Below are positions 17,022 through 24,207 of a stretch of 64,000 nucleotides of DNA, one piece after another. Every line of letters starts with the position of its first letter. Positions within the stretch are counted from its first letter, which is position 1. The notes beneath the pieces were generated by a model. The model did not search any database. It saw only the letters and a program-made list of their open reading frames with translations, and was not told the origin of the DNA. The stretch is from Candidatus Woesearchaeota archaeon (GTDB taxonomy: Archaea; Nanobdellota; Nanobdellia; Woesearchaeales; UBA10216). The position numbers and the translations under genes were made by a program. Where the stretch lies: positions 44,456 to 108,455 of the forward strand of contig JACPTF010000016.1 of the NCBI GenBank assembly GCA_016192915.1, in the 5' to 3' direction.

Positions 17022-17156
17022 TTCATATCCCTTTTTATTCTTCTGATGGGTCTTCTACCATTTATATTTGTTTTGTAAGTTTTAATATTTTTAAATGCTT
17101 GATGAGAAATTTCCGAAATTAGCACTGGACATTCCGGAAACTTTTCAGGACGGGAA

Positions 17157-17175
17157 GTCACTGGACACTGGACAG
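17157..17175 (+). promoter_or_regulatory. 19-bp upstream element shared with the nre promoter
   Basis: GTCACTGGACACTGGACAG contains two tandem CACTGGA units; a further CACTGGAC lies upstream at 17123-17130. The identical 19-mer occurs on the opposite strand at 31726-31744, upstream of nre. Here it ends about 14 bp before the TATATAA box at 17190-17196; at nre the spacing to the TATA-like box is about 12 bp. It is a probable binding site for a shared transcription factor. Confidence 0.65.
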
Positions 17176-17188
17176 ATGCCCGGCGAGG

Positions 17189-17198
17189 GTATATAAAC
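17189..17198 (+). promoter_or_regulatory. Strong TATA box of the folded RNA / HTH-nuclease gene
   Basis: GTATATAAAC matches the archaeal TATA consensus closely and is preceded by a purine-rich GCGAGG, acceptable as a BRE. Transcription should start at about 17215, exactly at the beginning of the folded segment, some 180 nt before the next start codon. Confidence 0.7.
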
Positions 17199-17214
17199 CA
17201 CTTCTTACAGAGGC

Positions 17215-17361
17215 TCGGAGGACCGCAGAGCTGCCAAATAATGCTTTTCCCTCATCTTGCGAGATGAGGTCGGGCTTACGCCCTAAAAGCAATTAGGCAG
17301 CTCCGCTCAAAGTCCTCCTCGCTGGCTGAGAGGTTTCTTTTCCTAAGCGGAAAGAAACCTC
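17215..17361 (+). ncRNA. Highly structured RNA (separate ncRNA or 5' leader)
   Basis: Stems seen: P1 GGAGGAC (17217-17223) with GTCCTCC (17312-17318). P2 GAGCTGCC (17228-17235) with GGCAGCTC (17296-17303), extended by GC/GC. P3 TGCTTTT (17242-17248) with AAAAGCA (17285-17291). Inside P3 are two hairpins, CCTCATCT/AGATGAGG (17250-17257, 17262-17269, loop TGCG) and GGGC/GCCC (17272-17275, 17280-17283), making a three-way junction. A long terminal hairpin follows, GAGGTTTCTTT...AAAGAAACCTC (17330-17361). There is no coding frame and no T-run after the last hairpin, so it may be a leader of the downstream gene. It does not look like tRNA, 5S, SRP or RNase P RNA. Confidence 0.7.
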
Positions 17362-17393
17362 AACGTTAGATTGGGATTTCAGGGGTAAATAAA

Positions 17394-19292
17394 ATGATTA
17401 ATATTAGTTCAGTTCAAAATGTTAGCAACTTTATAGATGGAATTTGTGCTACAAACAAAATTAGCTATGCAGCTGTGTGTAGAACCTTTACAATCACAAA
17501 AAGAAGTCTGTACTTGTGGAGGAAGTATAATAAATTGCCTTCTAAAGAGTTACACAGGACCAAATTGCAAGAATTAACAGAGAAAACCGGTAAGTCTGTT
17601 GAGGAATTAGAGAGGGTAGGTAATATGTGTAATCATATCAGAAAATACAGGATAGCTAAAATTATTTCTTACATCCTAATGACTAAAAAGCTCAAACAGA
17701 AGGAACTTGCAGAAACTCTTAATGTAACTCGCGCATTGCTTGACAGTGCTATGAATAAAAACGCTTATGAGCAAAATAGGCGAAACTCAACAAACTTTTT
17801 TTCTTATCAGTTAGCCAAATATTGTGTTGATAACAGTATTGACTTAAAAAATGTTGAAAGTGCCCCTTTGTTTGATGTAAGGAAATTAAACAATCAGGAA
17901 TTATCTAATCTTATTTATGGTCTTCTGAAAGTATTAGAGCTAAACACATACGATTTGAACAAATATGGGCTGCAGGATAACACGGTATGTAGGTGGCTAT
18001 TAGGAAAATCAATAATTCTACAGTACAAAGATGTAGGCATGCTGCTCGAATTAATACTAAAAACTGGCAAAAGTATCGATGAATTAATTTCTATTGGAAG
18101 TAGTGTTAGCAAGGAGATAAGGAAATTAGAAGCCCAAAATAACTGGGAAATAACAAGTTGCAATTTTAAAATTGACAATAATGCTGAGAAACTATTGTAT
18201 GATCGGCTCAAATCGATTTATTCAGGCTATGAAATCCTGCATAAAGTGAGAATTTCTAAAAATAATGAAAAATTTGAGGCTGATTTTATTGCCTTTGATG
18301 AGAAGGAAACTTTGTGGTTTGAGATTACTGAAATTGTGAATACTTCAAGTTTTCCAGGCAATCTTGATATGCGTGTCTTAAGAATTAAAGAGTTACTTAA
18401 GCCGACAAAAATTGTGCTTATAAGAAGAGTGGAAACTAACACAGGTGCCTTACTTAGGTATTCTAGACTGTTAAGGTTAGGGATATTTACCTGTTCTATA
18501 GATGGAATAACTGAAATTGATAAAGTGATAGAAGAACAGGAGAAATTAATGGAGCTATCAAAGACATTGCTCTACAATCCTATCAAAACAAGTCATGAAT
18601 TAAGGATATTCAGAATGTACTGCTTAAGCATGTCAAAAAACCAATTCGCAGCACTTTTGAATGGCAACAGCATCAGGAGCAGCGTGTTGGAATATAAATT
18701 AAAGTTACCAACTCACATCACCGCTCAAGTATCAGAAGTACAAGAGCTCCTTAGGCTGGGCAAGCCAGTTCGTGAATTGCATAGACTTTCTAATAATAAA
18801 TTGCGACTCGAAACTACACAATGTAATAAAATCTTACGACAAACTAATTTTAAAGATAACTTAGAAAAGGATTTGTTCGAGCATTTAAGCAGCAAGTTTG
18901 AAGTTTATCATAATGTAGTTCTTGCTAACAAAGAAGTAACTATAGTTAGTGAAGCGGATTTGTTTATACCTGCCTTTGATGTTATTGTTGACTGCAAGAA
19001 TTCAATAAACAGGCATTCTGGCACCTTCATTAAAGTTCTGTGGAGCTTGCAAAGGTTCAGAAGAATAACAAAAAACGTGGTTTTATATGTGCCTAACGCT
19101 ACCGAAAGAATAGTAAATGTTTTTAAAAAGAATGGCATAGCTATAGCCAAAAATAAAGAAGAGTTGCTATTCATTATTCAAGGACTGCAAGAAAATGAGC
19201 GACAAAGAAACCAAAAGCTGGTTCAAGAAGGAAGTCCAGAAGAACCCCGAAAAGTATTACCCCTTTGCCGTGTTAAAGGGGATGGGATTTGA
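17394..19292 (+). CDS. Multi-HTH protein with two PD-(D/E)XK-like domains (unrecognised family)
   Basis: The 632-residue protein alternates helix-turn-helix-like segments (about residues 22-50, 98-122, 180-205 and 410-440) with two nuclease-like cores. Core 1 (about 268-325) has Glu in the first helix and EADF (Asp297), but WFEIT (Glu310-x-Thr) where ExK is expected, so it looks degenerate. Core 2 (about 490-560) has LEKDLFEHL, EADLF (Asp522) and DCK (Asp533-x-Lys535), an intact set. Composition is AT-rich and unlike its neighbours. Residues from about 601 are encoded in another frame inside alaS (98-nt overlap), so the native 3' end may be lost. A folded RNA and strong promoter precede it. 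Possibly a defence or mobile-element protein. Confidence 0.7.
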   Translation: MINISSVQNVSNFIDGICATNKISYAAVCRTFTITKRSLYLWRKYNKLPSKELHRTKLQELTEKTGKSVEELERVGNMCNHIRKYRIAKIISYILMTKKLKQKELAETLNVTRALLDSAMNKNAYEQNRRNSTNFFSYQLAKYCVDNSIDLKNVESAPLFDVRKLNNQELSNLIYGLLKVLELNTYDLNKYGLQDNTVCRWLLGKSIILQYKDVGMLLELILKTGKSIDELISIGSSVSKEIRKLEAQNNWEITSCNFKIDNNAEKLLYDRLKSIYSGYEILHKVRISKNNEKFEADFIAFDEKETLWFEITEIVNTSSFPGNLDMRVLRIKELLKPTKIVLIRRVETNTGALLRYSRLLRLGIFTCSIDGITEIDKVIEEQEKLMELSKTLLYNPIKTSHELRIFRMYCLSMSKNQFAALLNGNSIRSSVLEYKLKLPTHITAQVSEVQELLRLGKPVRELHRLSNNKLRLETTQCNKILRQTNFKDNLEKDLFEHLSSKFEVYHNVVLANKEVTIVSEADLFIPAFDVIVDCKNSINRHSGTFIKVLWSLQRFRRITKNVVLYVPNATERIVNVFKKNGIAIAKNKEELLFIIQGLQENERQRNQKLVQEGSPEEPRKVLPLCRVKGDGI

Positions 19293-21729
19293 AAGAAAGT
19301 GCTGCGCTAATTGTAAAACCTTTTTTTGGACAGCAATTGATTCAGAAGTTTGTGGAAATCCGGAATGCTCCGGAGGATTTCGCTTTATAGATAAATCGCC
19401 TGCGAAAAAGAGATTAAGCTATATAGAAGTCTGGCAACAATTTGCAAGTCACTTCAAGAAGCTTGGTTACACACCTATAAGGCGATATCCCGTCGCGTCA
19501 AGATGGAATCCAACAAGCGACTTTGTAGCTGCCTCAATTTACGACTTCCAGCCTTACGTTGTTTCTGGAGAGGTTGAGCCTCCGGCTAATCCGCTGGTTG
19601 TGCCGCAGTTCTGCCTTCGCTTCAACGACATTGACAATGTTGGCATTACGGGAGCCCACTATACCGGATTTGTCATGATTGGCCAGCACGCTTTTATGCC
19701 ACCAGATAAATGGAAACAGTCTGATTACTTCAGGGACATTCATTCGTGGCTTCGGGATGGGCTTGGGCTTCCAAATGAAGAGATAACATATCACGAAGAC
19801 GCTTGGGCTGGGGGCGGCAACATGGGCCCGTGCATCGAGTACTTCAGCCGCGGCTTGGAGCTTGGAAACCAAGTTTACATGACATACGACGTAAGCAGTG
19901 GCACTCCAAAAGAGCTGAAGCTGAAAGTGCTTGATATGGGAATGGGGCAGGAGAGGAACGCCTGGTTCACGGGAGCAGCCCCGACCAGCTATGAAACTAC
20001 CTTCCCTACAGTTGTCAGGAAGCTGCAAGAGATAACCGGAGTTAAGGTTGAACCTCAGTTGCTGCAAAAATTCCTGCCGTACAGCAGCTACCTTAACGTT
20101 GACGAGGTTGAGAACATTGACAAGGCATGGGAAACGGTTGCTGAGAAAATAGGAATTACCGCTGCCGAATTGAAAAAAACAGTACTGCCGCTGTCGGCAC
20201 TTTACTCTGTTGCCGAGCACTCCAGAAGCATCCTTGTAGCATTAAGCGATGGGATGCTTCCAAGCAACGTCGCAGGCGGCTACAACCTAAGGGTGATTTT
20301 GCGGCGCGCTTTGGCATTCATAAACAGCTACGGCTGGCAGGTTGAGCTTCCAAGGCTGTGCGAGCTGCACGCCGAATACCTGAAGCCGCAGTTCCCTGAA
20401 CTCAATGATAACCTAAATGAAGTTGCTGAAATCTTGGCTGTTGAAAAGAGAAAATTCGCCGAGACGAAAAAACGCAGCAGCCAAATCGTGCAGCACCTGC
20501 TCACCAGAAACGAGGAGATTGGCTCAGAGAAGCTTGTTGAGCTTTACGACAGCAACGGAATAAGCCCTGACACGATTAAAGAAGAGGCAAAAAAGCTCGG
20601 GAAAGATGTTGCCGTGCCGGATAATTTCTACGCGGTGGTTGCCGAAAGGCATGAAAGCGCGCAAAAGGCAGCTGCCGCGACAACAGCCACAACGCGCGAA
20701 TTGAAGCTTGACCTCTCTGACCTTCCCGCAACAAAAGTCCTTTACTACAGCGACTATACCGTGGTTAATTTTGCAGCAACAATTTTGAAAATTATTAACG
20801 ATACGTACGTAATCCTCGACCAAACTTACTTTTATCCGACATCTGGAGGGCAGGAGCACGACATCGGAGAGATGGGCGGCTGCGAAGTTGCTGACGTGTT
20901 CAAGCAGGGAAACGTTGTAGTGCACGCTTTAAGCAGCAACAGCCGCGGCTTGAAAGCAGGACAAAAAGTTGATTGCCGCATCAATTGGGAAAGGAGGCAG
21001 CAACTCGCCCAGCACCATACAGCAACTCATATCTTGAATGGCGTCTGCCGAAAAATGCTGGGAAATCACGTTTGGCAGGCTGGGGCTGCAAAGTTTGTTG
21101 ACAAAGCCAGAATAGACATTACACATTACGAGCAGCTAAGCGAGCAACAGCTGCAACAGGTTGAGGAAGAGGCAAATAAAATTATTGCTGCTGACGTTCC
21201 TGTCCACAAGTCGTTTGTGCCGAGAACTGAGGCAGAGCAGAAATACGGCTTCTCAATCTACCAGGGAGGTGTTGTACCAGGAAAACTGCTCAGGATTGTT
21301 GACGTTCAGGGATTGGATGTGGAGGCATGTGGTGGAACACACCTAAACCACACGGCAGAAGTTGGGCGAATTAGGATTCTTCGCAGCAGCAAGATACAGG
21401 ACGGGATTGTCCGCTTGGAATACGTGGCCGGGAAAGCAGAATCATCAGCTGCAGCTGAAAAAGAAAAAATTATTGCAGAATCTGCCAAGCTGCTAAGCTG
21501 CGAGCCAAATCAGGTGCCGGGAAGGGTGGAAGAGCTGTTTGAGAAGTGGAAGGCAGCTGTTAAGAAAGGCAAGCAGGTCAGCCCTGAGCTTACGTCAATA
21601 GCAAAGTATGATGAAGGCGACGTTTTGGCTAAAGTGACTGAAATCCTAAGGACGCAGCCTGAGAACGTGACGAAAACCATAACCAGATTTCTTGACGAGC
21701 TTAATTTGGCAACAGCTGAGAAAAAATAA
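19195..21729 (+). CDS. alaS: Alanyl-tRNA synthetase, archaeal type
   Basis: The 844-residue protein charges tRNA-Ala. It has the archaeal N-terminal zinc module (CCANC... CGNPEC), class II catalytic core (RYPVASRWNPTSDFVAASIYDFQP; AWAGGGNMGPCIEYF; GMGQERNAWF), and an editing domain with QHHTATHILNG and CGGTH metal ligands that clears mischarged Ser or Gly. It is somewhat shorter than typical archaeal enzymes (about 900), with a reduced C-terminal dimerisation region. The start ATG lies inside the preceding island gene, and there is no clear ribosome site or promoter of its own. It may therefore depend on the island transcript. Confidence 0.96.
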   Translation: MSDKETKSWFKKEVQKNPEKYYPFAVLKGMGFERKCCANCKTFFWTAIDSEVCGNPECSGGFRFIDKSPAKKRLSYIEVWQQFASHFKKLGYTPIRRYPVASRWNPTSDFVAASIYDFQPYVVSGEVEPPANPLVVPQFCLRFNDIDNVGITGAHYTGFVMIGQHAFMPPDKWKQSDYFRDIHSWLRDGLGLPNEEITYHEDAWAGGGNMGPCIEYFSRGLELGNQVYMTYDVSSGTPKELKLKVLDMGMGQERNAWFTGAAPTSYETTFPTVVRKLQEITGVKVEPQLLQKFLPYSSYLNVDEVENIDKAWETVAEKIGITAAELKKTVLPLSALYSVAEHSRSILVALSDGMLPSNVAGGYNLRVILRRALAFINSYGWQVELPRLCELHAEYLKPQFPELNDNLNEVAEILAVEKRKFAETKKRSSQIVQHLLTRNEEIGSEKLVELYDSNGISPDTIKEEAKKLGKDVAVPDNFYAVVAERHESAQKAAAATTATTRELKLDLSDLPATKVLYYSDYTVVNFAATILKIINDTYVILDQTYFYPTSGGQEHDIGEMGGCEVADVFKQGNVVVHALSSNSRGLKAGQKVDCRINWERRQQLAQHHTATHILNGVCRKMLGNHVWQAGAAKFVDKARIDITHYEQLSEQQLQQVEEEANKIIAADVPVHKSFVPRTEAEQKYGFSIYQGGVVPGKLLRIVDVQGLDVEACGGTHLNHTAEVGRIRILRSSKIQDGIVRLEYVAGKAESSAAAEKEKIIAESAKLLSCEPNQVPGRVEELFEKWKAAVKKGKQVSPELTSIAKYDEGDVLAKVTEILRTQPENVTKTITRFLDELNLATAEKK

Positions 21730-21818
21730 GCTGATAGTCGACAAAACGAAAAGTTAATATAATCGAACCACTCCGGCAGCTGCCATAATGGAACATAATC
21801 TACGGGGGGTGAATGTTC

Positions 21819-22556
21819 ATGGCTAAAAAAGGAAAAGGCAAGCCTAAGTCAGGCAGATCAAGCAAGTCCGGCAGGAGAAAGGCATCAGCACGAAAGCCGG
21901 CAAGGAAGGCAAGGGTAGCAAAGAAGGCTAAGGCAAGGCCGAAGGCCGGGAAGAAGGCAAAAGTTGCCAAGAGGGCAGCAGCCAAGGCACTAAAAAAAGC
22001 TGCAAAGCCACTGCCTCTCGGCTCAACACCGCTCAGGGGGCAGGCAAACATGATAGTCACATTTGACCCGAACCACCGAGGAACGGCAGAGATTGAGCTT
22101 CGCGAGGTCTTAAAGCAGGCAGGGGAGAGGCCCCAGATTGGCCAGACAGAGGTAGAAGGCCTGTTTAAAGTGGCTGTCTCAAACGCAAGGGCGGCAGCTG
22201 CGAAGATACGAGGGCTGTGCAGTAGCAACCCCAACCTTTTTGCTGTAACTCACCACTACACACCAATCGACAACTGGTGCCAGTCAGAGGTTCCAGCAAT
22301 GCAGAAAGCCATCAAGGCAGCGTCTGCCGGAATTGGCACCAGCGAGAAGTGGAAGATGGGCCTTAACAAGAGGCACTGGGACAAGCTTGAAGGAGTCAAG
22401 CTAATCATAAAGCTGACCGATGTTGTTGAGAGGAAAAACGTTGACCTCGACAATCCTGATAAGATAGTCCAGGTGGAGATAATCGGCAAGGAGGCAGGAG
22501 TAGCCCTGCTCACGCCAAACGATATTGTTGATGTTGCGGCAGAGAAAGCCGAGTAG
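21819..22556 (+). CDS. THUMP domain protein with histone-H1-like basic tail
   Basis: Residues 1-70 are almost only Lys, Ala, Arg, Gly and Ser in KKAKARPKAGKKAK-like repeats, suited to nonspecific RNA or DNA binding. Residues 75-245 form a THUMP domain (NMIVTFDPNHRGTAEIELREVL at its start; KWKMGLNKRHW and KLIIKLTDVVERKNVDLDNPDKIVQVEIIG at its end), the RNA-binding module of tRNA-modifying proteins. Without a catalytic domain it resembles Tan1/THUMPD1, an adaptor for tRNA cytidine acetylation. The ATG at 21819 is placed correctly after GGGGGGTGA; the ATG at 21813 is too close. Confidence 0.82.
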   Translation: MAKKGKGKPKSGRSSKSGRRKASARKPARKARVAKKAKARPKAGKKAKVAKRAAAKALKKAAKPLPLGSTPLRGQANMIVTFDPNHRGTAEIELREVLKQAGERPQIGQTEVEGLFKVAVSNARAAAAKIRGLCSSNPNLFAVTHHYTPIDNWCQSEVPAMQKAIKAASAGIGTSEKWKMGLNKRHWDKLEGVKLIIKLTDVVERKNVDLDNPDKIVQVEIIGKEAGVALLTPNDIVDVAAEKAE

Positions 22557-22615
22557 CACCTTTCCAGCAGCTTTTTTATTTTGCTTCTTCTTTCAGCTTC
22601 TTCTATTACGTTCAT

Positions 22616-24202
22616 CTACTGTTTTATTGTTGGAGGAGGCGGAATCTTCGGCAGCTTTGGCCATTTATGAAGCGGGAACTTCCTGTGCATGAAGTGCATG
22701 ACTTCGATAACTATCAAGATTGCGGTAAATATGATGACCAGCGTCCACACAACCTTTGAGGCGAAGCTGAAGCCTCCAAATTGCTCTGTGGGCTTTTCCT
22801 CAGCCTCCTGCTGCCTTGCCATGGTGAGCCTGTCCTCTTCTGCCTTTCTGGCAGCCTCAGCAGCAGCCCTTTCTGCAGCGGCTTTCTCAGCAACAGCTTC
22901 CCCTTCCTCCTCTTTCTTTGCCTTCTTCGCGGCAGCCCCTGCCTTCTTCTCGCCCACTATGGCGAAGGTTGAAAGCCCTTCAACAGTTGCCTCGTAGCTC
23001 ACGAAGCCGCCAGACCTGCCAAGCATAGTTGTTGGGTTGGATACCCAGGCGTTGCTGACAAGCTTCTTCAGCACAACAGTTTCTGGAATGACCTGCTCCT
23101 TCTGGAAGTAGCTGTCGGGAACCTTAAACCTTACCTTTACAGAGCTTATCTGCTCATTGCTGACCTTCTCCCTGTTTATCGCGAAATATTTGTAAACTGC
23201 CTCACTTGGCTTTTCAACGGGCAATGGCGATGAGCTTGCAAGCCTCGCCTCCTTCACAGTCAGCTTGGCGTTCTCGAGGTTGACATTGGCTGTAAACGCC
23301 ACTTCGTAAACAGCGAAGTCCTTTGACTTGGCGAACGCAAAGGTTCCGACGCTTCCAGCAGGTATAGAGCTTAGCAGCACGCTCTCATCAACAAGAGCTG
23401 CACCTCCACCCCCGCCACCTCCTCCGCCTCCTCCGCCTCCTCCGCCACTTGGACTACTACTTGGTGATGGGCTGCTTCCGCTGCCTGTTGATGTGACAGA
23501 GCCTGAAACATCGTCACTAACCTTGCCAGAGCCTGTTCCTGTTACGCTTACAGTGTAGGAGCAATCGTTGGCGCCCATAATGAGATTCCAGGAAACACTT
23601 GCCTGCGAGCCCGCACTCAATGAGCCAATTGTCTTTGAAGCCTGCTCGCCAGTTGCAAGTGTGCAGTCTGAAGGGTCTAGTGTGGTGGTTACGCTCACGG
23701 CCCCTCCGATAAAGACCTCCATTGTTACTGTGAAGTTGGCGTTCTGGGCTGCGGACGAAATGTTTGCCACAGCTTTTGACACCCTTATGTCCATAACGTT
23801 GACAATAGTGTCTGCAACAAACGTGTCAGAAACACCGTCAAGCATGATGTATGAGAACTTGTGGCTTCCGGGAGTGGTTGGGGTGATGTCAACGAACGTA
23901 GCTGTTGTGGAAGCGCCAGTGCTCAGCGATGTTGCAAAGCCTGAAGCGTCATAAGCCTGGGTTGCCCATGTGCCGTCAATGTAAAGCCTGACAGAGCCTA
24001 ATGAAGCTGTGTCCTTGTCAGGGTTGTTTATGGTTGCAGTGCAGGTGAACGCTACTGTGTTTGGGGTATTGGTTGTTCCTGTTTCGCCGTTGCACGAGAA
24101 GGCTGTGACCTGCAATGCAGCGAATGCCTCTGGAGTGAATATCAGGGCGATAAAAATTGCAGCTGTTAAAACCGCTAAAGCTCTACATGCCTTGTTTTCC
24201 AT
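22616..24202 (-). CDS. Secreted, membrane-anchored PGF-pre-PGF domain protein
   Basis: The product (about 528 residues from the ATG at 24202) has a signal peptide (ALAVLTAAIFIALIFTPEAFA), beta-rich domains with CARDB-like character (residues 30-235), then a Ser/Pro linker and a run of 14 Gly residues. A PGF-pre-PGF domain follows (about 265-410; SIPAGSVGTFAF... GLSTFAIVG), then a charged coiled coil and one membrane span (WTLVIIFTAILIVIEVMHFMH). The PGF-pre-PGF domain is typical of archaeal surface proteins. It follows the giant surface protein gene by 5 bp and probably anchors or assembles with it. Confidence 0.82.
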   Translation of the reverse strand: MENKACRALAVLTAAIFIALIFTPEAFAALQVTAFSCNGETGTTNTPNTVAFTCTATINNPDKDTASLGSVRLYIDGTWATQAYDASGFATSLSTGASTTATFVDITPTTPGSHKFSYIMLDGVSDTFVADTIVNVMDIRVSKAVANISSAAQNANFTVTMEVFIGGAVSVTTTLDPSDCTLATGEQASKTIGSLSAGSQASVSWNLIMGANDCSYTVSVTGTGSGKVSDDVSGSVTSTGSGSSPSPSSSPSGGGGGGGGGGGGGGGAALVDESVLLSSIPAGSVGTFAFAKSKDFAVYEVAFTANVNLENAKLTVKEARLASSSPLPVEKPSEAVYKYFAINREKVSNEQISSVKVRFKVPDSYFQKEQVIPETVVLKKLVSNAWVSNPTTMLGRSGGFVSYEATVEGLSTFAIVGEKKAGAAAKKAKKEEEGEAVAEKAAAERAAAEAARKAEEDRLTMARQQEAEEKPTEQFGGFSFASKVVWTLVIIFTAILIVIEVMHFMHRKFPLHKWPKLPKIPPPPTIKQ

Positions 24203-24207
24203 TTTCA

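Noticed and set aside
23398..23448. CCTCC/GCC run considered a non-coding microsatellite
   Set aside because: It encodes the poly-Gly linker of the PGF-pre-PGF protein in frame.
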